Assembly: GCA_905221605.1 (NCBI GenBank) | Contig: CAJNDS010002723.1 | Coordinates: 514,001-578,000, forward strand | Origin: Symbiodinium natans | Taxonomy: Eukaryota > Sar > Dinophyceae > Suessiales > Symbiodiniaceae | Direction of reading: 5' to 3' | Length of the DNA: 64,000 nt | Shown here: one piece after another, positions 1-10,727 of the stretch | Numbering within the stretch: the stretch's first letter is position 1 | Layout of the letters: each line of letters opens with the position of its first letter | The notes under the pieces: model-generated | What the model saw: the letters and a program-made list of their open reading frames with translations, nothing else | What the model was told of the DNA's origin: nothing | The model's database searches: none | Program-made: the position numbers and the translations under genes

Positions 1-159
1 TTTCATGGCTTCAGCCGATGATCGCTTCTGAATCATCCCTTCTATCATCTCCCATCCCTCCCGCCAGGCACATCACCTGTTAGTCTGCGGGCACGAGAAG
101 TGGATGAAGAGGATCTCGAGTCGACGTGAGCAACGATGTTTTTCCCGGGGGAATGCTGT

Positions 160-698
160 TGTTTCAGGAGGTTTTGTTCAACTTCAACAAGAAAAAGAAG
201 AAGAAGGGCTACGACCCCGACTGGGAGGCGGCTGCTCCTTCGAAGCGACTGCTGAACTTGCATGTGTTTGGTACAGTACCTCTGGAATGTTCCCATGATC
301 TGCCAGCGACCATTCCCGCGATACATCGTTGCCGGCGGCTTCTTCTTGACCGTTGTGGGCCAGACGCTTGTCGCTCGTGCAGGAGCTGAGTTGACAGTTG
401 CTTCAACAAAAGAGTTGTCTCAGGCTACTTCGGTGGCGGGCCCCAGCCCAAGCAGTGCTTCCAGCGGCCGCGAGAGAGAGAGTACATGGTGCGGGATTTC
501 CAGAGCTTTACGAAAACGAGGCCAGCACTTGCCGCTATCTGGGGCCTCTGCGGAGCTGGCTTCGGGTTCGTATCTCAGAGACGATGGCTCCAAATTTCCT
601 GTGAGACCCTGCTCGGAGCTCGGGCAAGGTGCCTGCTCGAGCCCTGGCAGACCCCTGATGGTGAGATCAGCGGGCTCTACTGGGAGGAGGACGATTAG
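160..698 (+). CDS. Unrecognised gene, possible last exons
   Basis: I do not recognise this gene. Two open stretches read like exons. The first, about 163-277, follows a TTTCAG acceptor and encodes a short hydrophobic start, six consecutive lysines, then GYDPDWEAAAPSKRL. A second hydrophobic stretch at about 285-390 contains VAGGFFLTVVGQTL, which could be a membrane segment. A further frame ends at 698 with an acidic tail, ISGLYWEEDD, then a stop, as a C-terminus might. The joins are not established and the opposite strand is also open across 420-905. The start of the gene would lie left of the window. This could be chance open frame; only the lysine-run exon is moderately convincing. Confidence 0.25.
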
Positions 699-3165
699 GG
701 AAGCCGCGCGGGGCTCAGCCAGGCCAACAATGTCAAAAATGCTCAAAACAGCCTCATGAAGAAGAGCTGCAGACCTCACTGCTCGTGACCCGCTTGCGAC
801 CTTGCCTGACAGGTACAGGTCAAGAGGAAGCAAGGGAAAAGGCGGGGTCAGAAGCTTATGTGCAGCTGAGAGCCTTTGGTCTGCGGAGTGGGATCGATGG
901 GCCACCTAGCAGACCTATAGCCGACGCCCTTGATAAGTGTTTAATGGTGTGGGCAGCACAAAGAGTCAGCCGGTTTCATTTTCACCTGCCACACCGATTT
1001 GGACATGGCCCTGCGGGCCCAAGCTGATGTGATGCTAAGTGGCGTTCTATCGGTTCGTCGTTTTGATTCAGGGTCCGGTCCTCCAAGTCTTACTATAAAG
1101 CAGTACCTAAGCAGTGTCAACATCAAGCCCGGGCAGTTCTGAGAGTGGAGGGGCTCCGCCTCCCAAAGAGAGATGAAACACTTCCCAGAGTTTTCCGTTG
1201 GAAAAGAAGAGTGAAACAAGTGAGAAGGCGCATGGAGAATGCAGATCCGTGGGCCTGATGCGCACGACTCCTGCTTGTCTCTTGAAAGTACATTGATGAA
1301 AAAGCAGGGCATGTTGAAGCCATCGGCTCAAGCAAAAGTGGCTGCGGAGTTGTCGAACATGCGACATGCGCTTGCAGATCTGAAATTCATGTACTGAATA
1401 TCGCTTCGTAAAAATGACAGACAGAATTGAGCCAGTGCGACTTGTAGCTCACTAAGTCTGGTCTTGTGCGATTGCTTCAGGCATGCTTGAGGCTCGGAGG
1501 CACCCGAAACCCTGAAGCCCTGCAGCCCTACAACCCTCAAAGCCTTCCAGCACGAAGCACACTCAAGTACATCGTCCTGTGGCAGCTAGAGAGCCGCCCC
1601 GGCTACCCCTCTGTTTCAAGTGGCTTGCTCTGCCTGAACTTCACTCGAGTCAAAGGATGCAGACTTGAGAGCTCGTACCCCTCCAGGCTGAAGCCGCGTC
1701 TACACTTTACAAGGATGTGCCCTGCCCTCGAAGACCAACAGGAACCTGGGGCGAAATGTCGGGTCCGGGCTTGGTTTAAGAGTGCAGACCTGTGCATGTC
1801 AACAGCTTTGCTGCATGGCTTGGCTACGCGCTCCATTTACTTAAGCAGAGCTATTGAATTAACTCACAAGGTGCAGAAGAGCTGTTCGCTGAAATTGTGC
1901 TTCGATGCCAAGGCTAGGCGAGCCGGCCCTTTCGTTGCCGGCGGACATAGTGGTGGCCTCAGTGCACTTAGTCTTGCGCTCCACTGTGCGACCCCAAACC
2001 CGCGTAAACGTGAATTTGTCACAGTAGACGGAGCTGCGCACCTGCATCGGCCAAGGCTTGGACATTCACCGGCAGCCTGGCAGAGGGAGCCTCAGAGCAG
2101 CGTGTGGCGAATATGAGGTCTTGATCTATCAGTCCTTCCTTTGTGTAGATTTCTTTTTGAAACGGACCATGCGTTAAAGAGCTGCACATGTAACTTGTGC
2201 CGCTTACTTGCCGCAGCACACCATCGCTCTAAGGCTTTCTTCTTGCTTAGCGCAGCCCAAGCTCTTCAATCGTATCTGGAGGCCCGACAAATGGATAGGA
2301 CTGCATAGGACTCCAACTAAAAATGCCTTGCGACTGCGTTGTGGAGGCGAAGGCCAGCGACAACACTGCCGAGGACGGGTTCAGCTTCCTTCTTGGTCCC
2401 TTATCGCATCCACATCAACTATTACGATAGGTATGGGTAAGGAGAGTTACGATAGTTATGGGTAAGAAGTCCCTATTTAGAGGGGAGGGGGGGCTTTAGC
2501 CTTAGGCGCCCATTTTGAGTCAGAGTTTCCACCCGGCAGACCGAGCGACTCATTCGGCAGACAAGCCCCAGCCACTCTCTCGGACTTGGGGACTATGGTC
2601 AGTTCTCTAAACTTTGGTCCCAACTCATAAGTACAATATACTACAACAGCGACTTAGACACGACCAAAGCTTGGAGAATGGACCATTTGCTTTCAGAGAC
2701 TTTTTGTTTTTCATGTCCAGCTTTGCATGCTTCTGCGGGTCTTCGGCTTCGCATCAGGCTGCTGACATTCTGATGAGGAGCCGCGAAGCAGCTGGCTTTC
2801 TTGTTGGAGTGGTGGCACTTGCTTCTTGCTGTGCAGACTGGCAGGAGGCTCCCGCTGCGACGACGCCTGCCGGCCTTTTGGTCGTGGCCATGGTGTCCCT
2901 AAAACAGCCCACAATTTGCCAACCCGCACATCGGTGACCGACTTTCAGTGCATTCTGGCAGTTGCAAATTGCAGAGCTGCTTGCCCTCGAAGCCGGATTG
3001 GATCACTGTGAGGGGTGGGGTGAGCCACTTGCCGCTGCGAAGCCAGGCGTAGAGTAGGGTTATGCAGAGTCACGATCCTAGTGCACGTAATGCAAGCAAC
3101 TTGTGGAATGTCAAGTCCAGTCCTTGTCGACTCGTCAATACTCGTCATACTTGCCTTTCAGGAAG
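699..3165. other. Intergenic stretch, no gene recognised
   Basis: Nothing with a recognisable motif was found. It includes a 216-codon + strand open frame (1466-2116) that is rich in Ser, Arg, Leu and Cys with no domain feature, and a short direct repeat near 2420-2466 in which a 20-odd base unit ending in TATGGGTAAG occurs twice. A G-rich run lies near 2483-2495. The last bases before 3166 should hold the 5' end of the antenna gene. Confidence 0.4.
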
Positions 3166-6100
3166 ATGGCTCCTCGCAAGGCACTGGCTTTGGCATTGCC
3201 GGCCGCAGGCCTTGTAGCGGCACCTTTGTTTGTCACCCCAGGTCGGGGCCTCGTGAAAACGCAGAGATAGGCAGAGAATGTGAGAGAATCAGAGGGGGTC
3301 GTGTACGGAGACATTGTGAGCATGAACTTGCCCTGCCCTTTTCCAAGGCACCGTGCCTCGTGCATCGCAGCTGCTTGCATGCATCAAGTTTTTTGCGGTG
3401 ACGGCGGCCACATGCGGCCGCCACTGGGATGCTTGATGTTGTACCCGGACAGTTTCACTTCGGGATGTGGCATGAATAAGCGATTCTGCGAGGCCTGTCT
3501 CCAGCCAGCCGACCCAGGACGATGTTACACTGTTAACTCACACCCAACTAAAGGTATGCCCAAAAGCCCTGCACCGTGACGCAGCCAGTGGCATTTTGTC
3601 TGCGTTTAGGATGTTTTTGCCTCTCAGGTCGTGTTCCACTTTCTGGAATTCCTCGAATGCCTGGCAGGACACTCGCTCCGGCTCGGTCTCGGCGTTCACA
3701 GTGGCGGGCTCCGCAGCGGCGGTCGCTGTGGCCCATGGGCTTGAGAAACTATGAGACAATTTTTACGCAGCGTTTGCAGTTTGCATGTCGCCTGCCTGTG
3801 CATTTCCGTGCAGGTCAGTGCTTCCACACGCACAAGGAGCGCGAAAGTGGTCAGACACTTCTTCGGCGGAGGTCAGACGTCAGCACCCTCCTTCGATCCC
3901 GCAAAAGAACTCGGAGTACAAGAGCCCGTGGGTTTCTGGGACCCACTTGGGCTGAGCGCAGACAACGATGAGGCCACCTTCAAGCGCCGACGCGCGGTGG
4001 AGATCAAGCATGGCCGCATTGCTGCCCGCCTGTGTTGTTCGCTGTTCTTTGTTGTTCTTCGTCGGTTTGTTGATTCTTGTCTGTTGCGCGGGGGGACGAA
4101 ACATCAAGCTAGAAAGATACAGAACAGAAGTGCTGCGCTTCAATGCATTCAGTAAACAGCAGTGTTAAGAAAACCAAAGGATAGGAACACCAGAGGGGCC
4201 ACGTCTTGTTTTGTGTGTGTGTGTGTGCGGCATGTTTTTGTTAAACCTGTTTTTGGTAGAGTGAGCCAGCTTGGTGGCTAGGCCGGCTAGGCAAGATGCA
4301 CTCTTTAGCAGTGCTGCTCCAGAGCCCCCGATGCTGTGCCGACACCCACTTCAATCGTGGGTGGTGTCTGTTTGTGGAGAAAGCGGGTGCTTGTCTCATC
4401 TTGTTTCTCATCTTGTATCACACGCTGTCACCTTGATTCTTGGTTGGTTGTGCGGGCACAAGTTCATTGGGCATCTCCGTGCTTCAACGTGTTTCAATTA
4501 GCCCGGTGCCTCGTGAAATGCAAACGCGAAGCCACAGGCAAGTTTGAATGTGTCTGCTGGGTGCAAGCGAGGCGATGTATGCTACAATGGGGTATATCGT
4601 GCCGGAGTACTTCAAGTTCCCGGGCTTTCTTTCCCCATCTTTGGGCCTGAAGTTCAGCGACGTCCCCAACGGCCTGGCAGCGCTGTCAAAGTTGCCATCT
4701 CAGTTCTTTTACTTTTGGAGTAAGCGGCAGCATCAAGCAACGGGTAGCATGTTCTACAGTGTATAGCGTGGTGCAGTTGAGGCTGCCAGTTCTGGGCGGT
4801 GCTCAGATCATTGCTTTCTGTGGGCTCATTGAGACCACTGGCTTCTTCCAAGCAGACTCCACCACAGGAGGGCGCGGGCCGCGCGAGGGCAAGTTCTCCA
4901 TGAAGGACTCCACAGAGAGTGGCGAGCCGGGAAACTACGGTGTTGGCTTCCCCACGTTCCTTGGCACGGTGGATGACCCGGAAACTCGCAAGTCCAAGCT
5001 TGCAGCGGAGCTTGCAAATGGCAGGCTCGCGATGATGGCGATCATTGGCATGTTTTTCCAAGATGGGCTGACTGGATCTGCTTGGGGCGACTGGTCACTT
5101 TATACATCCTCCCCACTTCGGGCGGCGGAGGCTGAGGCTGAGGCCACGCCTCCTCCACCACCACCCTTTGACCCGCGTCTGGAAATCGGCGTCTTGCCGC
5201 CCTTGGACTTCTTTGCCTGGCGCCGAGACTCCAGATACTGCACTCAGAAGGAAGACAACCAAACAATGTTCCTAAGGATCCAGCTGGCTTCTGCCCTGCT
5301 GGTGACGAGGAGCCATGGTGGGTGCACAAGATCCCAGACAACTTTGCATAACGTTGCTGTTCCTCTCGTGGCACTGTCATGGCTGTGGCTGAGAGGGCTG
5401 TGGCTGAGAGGGCATGTGCCCGCAGGAGAACTTCAGGAAGCTGCGTGCTGCAGAGCTGAAGCATGGCCGAGTGGCATTCCGGCTGCATGCATTGTAATTG
5501 AGCATGTGCCAATCGCCCACAAATCGCTACCAGCTATGAGCAGCTAGTGTTTTGGGGAGGTTCAAGGTTTGGTAGGATGGTGATGGGCTTTGCTTGCGGT
5601 GCGGTTGCCTGAACCCTCAGCCAGTTTTACATGCTTCTGGTACCAAAAAGGACCCATAGTTTAGATCGACCCTCAAATGCCAGCATTTCTTCTGCCCTGT
5701 CAACACCTAGTTTAAATTCCCCACCCGCTCTTAAAGAAGGGAACCCCCGCATTAGTGACTTAGAGAACGTTCCCAAATCAACCCCAAACCACAACTTTGA
5801 CTTGAGGCCATGATGGCTGCACTGGGAGCTTCGATTCAGGCCTTGCACGCCTTTGCTGCACGGCACTTTTTTGGAGCGAGACATGAGGTCAAATTTTCAT
5901 ACCTGTGAAAGTCGAATGCCTGGCAGCACTACGTGCAATTCCCTGGCTTTGACGAAGTTCCGACTGGCATTGGTGCGGTGACCACTGCGCGAGTCCCTCA
6001 GTAGCTCGGGTTTTAGGCCATCGTGCACGGGGCATGCGCGATGGGACAGTTGCGACATGTTGCGACTGTAGGCCGGGCACCTACGGCTTCGCTGCACTTT

Positions 6101-6660
6101 TCCTGGTCAGTGGAGTGTCCCCCGGCACCAGAAGCTCTCCCAGTTCTAAGACATCTGAATTGCAGTTCGACGTGCGAACCTCTCTCAACCCTTCGCATCC
6201 TCTTCAAGCCATCAAATCCTCCAATGTAAAGCTCTGGCTTCAGTGTAGGCTGGAGCTTGCGCTGTGGACGGAGGACCTGGAATGACAAACATGGCAATGG
6301 ACTCAAAAGCAGCATTAGCAGCACCAGCAGCTCGGAGCGCAGACCTGATTGCATGCGCAGGACCCCAGCAAGGAGCCGGGCAACTTTGGCGATCCGCTGA
6401 ATTTGGGCCAGTATGACATTGACATGAGGCACATGGTGCACTAGTACTATGTGCAGTGGTCTGTGGCATGCTCGGTCTGCTCACGGAATCATACTGTGGA
6501 GCTCGGAGGAACAAGGAGCTGAACAACGGCAGATTTGCCACTTGCCTGCAGTTTCTTGGGCCGGAAGTCGAATCATCTGACTCTTGTCACTCTGCGATTG
6601 CAAGGCCATGTTCGCGGCCATAGGCATCCTGGTCGCCGAGCTGGTTACCGGAAAGGACGC
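3166..6660 (+). CDS. Light-harvesting chlorophyll a-c (acpPC) di-antenna protein
   Basis: It encodes a thylakoid antenna protein binding chlorophyll a, chlorophyll c and peridinin. The ATG at 3166 opens a hydrophobic leader (ALALALPAAGLVAAP); 3690-3740 and 3814-4020 supply the rest of the targeting region. Unit 1: helix A EIKHGRI/AMYATMGYI (split by the intron 4021-4571), FPGFLSPSLGL, then 4770-5113 with helix C ELANGRLAMMA and the terminal motif GDWSLYTSSPLR. A proline-rich linker (PPPPPP, about 5150-5166) leads to unit 2: EIGVLPPLDFF, ELKHGRV/AMMAALGASIQ (intron 5474-5806), HYVQFPGFDEVP, GTYGFAALFLVSGV (6072-6117), WTEDL, EPGNFGDPLNLGQYD (6361-6428), helix C ELNNGRFA (6496-6539) and AMFAAIGILVAEL (6605-6657). 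The ExxxxR pigment-binding pattern is intact in helices A and C of both units. Dinoflagellate antenna genes often encode tandem units. The last exon and stop are not certain. Confidence 0.9.
4021..4571 (+). other. GC-AG intron in antenna unit 1
   Basis: The exon ends ...CATGGCCGCATT (H-G-R-I) at 4020 and the next begins GCGATGTATGCT (A-M-Y-A) at 4572, restoring the helix A consensus in phase 0. The intron starts GC and ends AG. A TG-repeat lies inside it at about 4211-4227. Confidence 0.8.
5474..5806 (+). other. GC-AG intron in antenna unit 2
   Basis: The exon ends after H-G-R-V at 5473 and resumes A-M-M-A-A-L-G at 5807, phase 0. Donor is GCATTC, acceptor TTGAG. The position in helix A is identical to that of the intron in unit 1. 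A further intron, 5840-5926, follows and also starts with GC. Confidence 0.75.
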
Positions 6661-7290
6661 TAACAAAGTCGAAGTCGTGCTATCACATGCTTGGGATAGG
6701 CAGGACATGGAAGTTAGCCGCGACTTGTGCAGTGTGCAGTCGACAAGGATGGCATCGATCAGATTGGCCTCGACACCCCTACCATTTAAGTGCGATCCCT
6801 GAGCCGATGGACAGCGTAACCAGCCCTGTTACGCCTCTTTGTCGGGCATGCATTTTCGGCATATTGATTCGATGTACACAGTGCGATTTTCATATGTCGC
6901 TGCAACAGGCACGTGCTCTAGGCATTCGCCGTGAGTAGCTGTACAGATGTGCAAGTTGATGTTAGTATCACTGCACGAGAGACTTCCAATTTTCGACCGT
7001 AAGCGATGAGCACGGCAGAAACCTGACGCCGCGGGTGCTTCTGCCAGAGCTTAGTGGTGCATTTTCTCAGGTATTCTATAGGGTATCCGGCCTTCCGTGC
7101 GTGCCTTGGTGAGGCAGTGCTGATAGCGGTGCCGAGCCTCGTCGGATCCTGATGCTGGTGCCAAACTTACAGTCCATCGACTTTCCAAGAATCGGTGGAA
7201 GCTTCTTGCAAGTTCTTCTGGTTTGTCGTTGTGCCTTACATACAAGTAGCTGTCCGCAGCAAATCTACACCCCAAACTTGCAAAACTCTC
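6661..7290. other. Short intergenic stretch
   Basis: It should contain the last antenna exon or stop, and the 5' region of the flavoprotein gene, but no further antenna motif could be read. An open frame continues from the last antenna helix to a stop at 6802 without antenna similarity. No promoter motif was recognised. Confidence 0.35.
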
Positions 7291-9727
7291 ATGTCGATGT
7301 GGCTCACTTTGCAGCTGTTGCTGGGTGCTGTATTGTGGAGATGTGGCGGCGCTGCAGAGTCTCAGACACAGTACTGCATCATTGGTGGCGGCCCAGCCGG
7401 CATACAGCTGGGCCATTTCTTTCTGCACGCTGGACGTGACTACGTGATTTTCGAGAAGCAGGCGACGGCTGGCAGCTTCTTCGAGCAATATCCCAGGCAC
7501 CGTAAGCTGATCTCCTTGAACAAGAGGAAAGTCAGGGAGGGGCGCAGCGAGGATTTTGCCTTCCGTCATGACTGGAACACCTTAATTGATGTCAGAGAGG
7601 CAGGGAGACGCACGCCCCCTGTTACAGAGAGGTCGAAGGAGCTATTCCCTCATGCATCTGTTTTGGTTGAGTACCTGAGCGAGTTTGCGGAGGAGCAGAA
7701 TGAGCACATTCGATACAACAGCAGCGTTCAGAAGATTCAGCGTCAGGGATCCATCTTCGAGCTGACGGTTGCTTCACCTGACTCCCCCAGCCATCGCTTT
7801 CTTTGCGTCGAGGTCATCATCGCGACAGGCTTGGCCAAGCCCCGCCTCGCAAACCTGCGCGTGGACGGGGCGGAGCACGTCCTGGGATACGAGGATCTGC
7901 CGAGCTCCGGGGAGTCATTCGAGGGCCAGGCCGCTGCTGGGAAGCCAGTTGTGAGTCAATTGTGTCATAAATCGTATTGGGCCACGTTAGGGTATTACGT
8001 ATGGGACTACAGCGTTGTTTTCTTTAATGTTGTATTGTATGCATTGCATACAGTATCTTCTACTTTTGGCTATTTGTGGTTCATGTGGTGTTCTTCTTTT
8101 TTCTCCTGACCCTGTTTGGATGTTGTTGGTTTCGTGTGGGTTCCTAAAGATTTTCAAGTAGCCGTCAACATAAGGAAAGGGAGGAACAACGGCGATGATA
8201 CTGTGATGTACTGAGCTTGCTGGATGTTATTGGGCTACCAAGGTTCTCATCCTGGGTCAGGGAAACGCGGCTTTAGAGACGGCCCAAGAGCTGCAGCAAT
8301 ACACCTCGGAGGTCCACCTGGTGTCCCGGGCCCGGCCCCTGCCTGAGGGTGGTTCCGGTGTGCGACTGGCATACCAAACGCATTACGTAGGAGACATCCG
8401 AGCTGGAAGGACGACAATCCTAGACACGTACCTCTTAAAGAGCCTGGATACATTTGACTTTGATGGCATCGAGGCATTCATGAGGTTCACTGTGGTGCCA
8501 TGTGGCGGCAGACTGTGCGTTTGGTATATAAGCAAGGAGGAGTGTAACAGTGTGCGCTGCCGTCAGCAACATGACATTGGTGGCCAGAACCTTTCGTACA
8601 TGGTCGAAGTCGCAACTGTCCATGTGAATTCCACTCTTCACATGCGATTGAGGAGTATCGTTGAGAAGTATCCCGAGTTTGCCAGCAGGCTGCGGTGGGA
8701 AACTGAGGACGTTGACATGTTCGACGAAGAGAATGAACAGCTCACCATGGATCAGCTAGACAGGCTTGGCATTGACCCATCGGTTTTCAACATGAAAACT
8801 ACGAAGCTGGAAGTTTCTACAAGCGCCTTGAGGGCAAACCCACAGCTTGCAGAAGAACTGTCTGAGATGAGGCAGCTGGGTGGACATGACAATCTACGGT
8901 ATCCTATGGACCATGTCATCCGCTGCTTTGGATGGGTGTTTGATACACAGATCTTTGATTCCTCCTTGCCGATCGATCTTGTGCACAATCGCAAGTACCC
9001 CCAAATCACTCCAGCTTGGGAACTGAAGGGTGTTCCCGGCATGTATGCCGCAGGCACATTAACCCACAGCTTGGATTTCCGCAAGTCTGCCGGGGGATTT
9101 ATACACGGCTTCCGCTACACGTCGCGCGCTCTCTTTCGGCTCCTCGAAGAGAGGAACTTCAATGTGTCCTGGCCGCAGACCTCCTGGCAACTGCCGGTCA
9201 CGTGCAGTGCGCTGAACGAACTTAGCGATGCAGCCAGTGACTGTGACCCCGAGATCCCCGAAGCAAGTGACAGCTTCGATGTTGCACTGGAGCCGCTGCT
9301 GGAGATGTTGCTGGAGAGGATCAATGGAGCCTCAGGACCCTACCAGATGTTTGAGTTTCTCGGAGACATGGTTCTTTTCGAGAGCCGCTCTACGCATTTG
9401 CAGCTCCGCTATTTGGAGGAGGTCCCCCTAAAGCACTTCCACGCCCGATACAAGAACGTCTCGCGCCTGACCTGGGTATTTCGGTACAGCGACTCTTTCC
9501 ATGGCCGGAAAGTGCTTGGCGAGGGGAGGGTCGGAGCGACCCGCGCACAAGATGCTCACCGCTCGAACTTCCTCCATCCGATGTTGGCATTTTATCCAGC
9601 TGGGGCAGTGAACGCCACCATGAGACACTGGCTAGTCGAGGATGTTTTCACACAGTGGCGCGGACTTGACGACCGGGTGCCTCTGGCCAAGTTTCTACAT
9701 CGCGTTACGGCGAGTATGATCTCTTAA
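7291..9727 (+). CDS. FOXRED2: FOXRED2 (ERFAD)-like FAD-dependent oxidoreductase
   Basis: A secretory-pathway flavoprotein. The animal FOXRED2 relatives act in the ER lumen in disposal of misfolded proteins. Two exons, 7291-7950 and 8243-9727, join in phase 0 across a GT-AG intron to about 714 residues, close to the family length. The ATG at 7291 was chosen because it places a signal peptide (MSMWLTLQLLLGAVLW) just before the dinucleotide-binding motif YCIIGGGPAGIQLG. Next come FFEQYPRHRKLISLNKR and FRHDWNTL, family signatures, then ATGLAKPRL. Exon 2 opens with a second Rossmann motif, VLILGQGNAALETA, for NAD(P)H. Near residue 480 is GVPGMYAAGTLTHSLDFRKS, the second FAD contact region. The C-terminus (ASMIS) has no KDEL-type retention signal, so whether the protein stays in the ER is open. 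Confidence 0.9.
7951..8242 (+). other. GT-AG intron in the FOXRED2-like gene
   Basis: The exon ends GKPV at 7950; the intron begins GTGAGTCAA and ends CCAAG; the next exon begins GTTCTCATC (VLI). Removing the 292 bases joins the two reading frames exactly. This is one of the few canonical GT donors in the window. Confidence 0.85.
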
Positions 9728-9820
9728 GCCTTTAACACTCTAAGAGCGAAGGCAATTGCAAAAGCTGGGCTACCATTCTGTCAGCCCAGAGTCTTGGTAA
9801 TAGGCCCCTCCCCCCCCATT

Positions 9821-10070
9821 AATGTTGACTTCGCATTAGTAAACCCCCCCCCCCCCTCATTGATCAATCTCAGCGGCCAGGGCCTCCTCAATAATGTTCG
9901 CCTAAATCCTGGTAGGACGTACTATTAGTTTTAGTATAGGGTAGTAGCACCACGCCCGTAAAAACCGGATTTCCCGGGTCGGATTTTACAATTGTGGCGG
10001 GCTACACTATTGTGTTCCGGCAGCGGGATTTTACAATTGCGGCGGGATCCACTAATGTGAAGTCAACATT
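9821..10070. mobile_element. MITE-like element with 20-bp terminal inverted repeats
   Basis: The 20 bases at 9821-9840 and the reverse complement of 10051-10070 agree at 19 of 20 positions, bounding a 250-bp AT-rich element with no open frame. Inside, a 34-base unit beginning GGATTTTACAATTG occurs twice (9981-10014 and 10026-10059); the second copy overlaps the right terminus. Short runs of C flank the left end (9811-9817, 9845-9857). The size and structure fit a non-autonomous DNA transposon. No target-site duplication could be fixed with certainty. Confidence 0.55.
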
Positions 10071-10214
10071 ATCCCGTAGTGAGTGTTGGCATTTGCTAGG
10101 TGATTGGGTCAGCGCTCTCTTGTCTGGTACTAGGTACTATCTTGCCTCCAGCCTCCAGCCTCCAGCCTCCTTCCCAGGATGTGGATATTCCGGTTGTGCG
10201 CTGTGCGTTCTCGT

Positions 10215-10215
<1 letters not shown>

Positions 10216-10250
<35 letters not shown>

Positions 10251-10620
10251 ATGGTATCCACATATACGTCCCCGCTCCCGCCCTAAACCCTGAGCCCCCC
10301 GAAACCCCCTAAAAAAAAACCCCCAAAACCACAAAACCCCAAAACCCCAAAACCCCAAAACCCCAAAACCCCAAAACCCCAAAACCCCAAAACCCCAAAA
10401 CCCCAAAACCCCAAAACCCCAAAACCCCAAAACCCCAAAACCCCAAAACCCCAAAACCCTAAAACCCTAAAACCCTAAAACCCTAAAACCCTAAAACCCT
10501 AAAACCCTACGCCCTAAGCCCTAAAACCGTAAACCCGATATAACCCTAAGGCCTAAACCCCAAAAACCCTAAGCCCTAAAACCCTAACACCCCAAACCCG
10601 AAAAGGGGGGGGGGGGGGGG
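10216..10620. repeat. Poly-C / AAAACCCC / AAAACCCT / poly-G complex repeat
   Basis: A run of 35 C (10216-10250) precedes 15 uninterrupted copies of AAAACCCC (10333-10452), which switch without a break to seven copies of AAAACCCT (10453-10508). Degenerate CCCTAAA-like units follow, and the block closes with 16 G (10605-10620). On the - strand the units read GGGGTTTT and AGGGTTTT. These resemble ciliate and algal telomere repeats, not TTTAGGG. G-quadruplex formation on the - strand is likely. Confidence 0.9.
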
Positions 10621-10727
10621 CCAGGGGCCCACCGGGGACGGTCGTCGGATATCCTGCTTACATTAGGAGTACCCTAACTCCATTTCGTGCCCCACCCACT
10701 CTGAGGCCCCTTCTTCTGGTGACCGCG

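Noticed and set aside
1466-2116. 216-codon + strand open frame
   Set aside because: No domain, signal or motif, composition typical of non-coding frames here, and open frames also exist on the other strand.
10137-10454. - strand frame encoding repeated GFWGFGVLG
   Set aside because: Pure translation of the AAAACCCC repeat.
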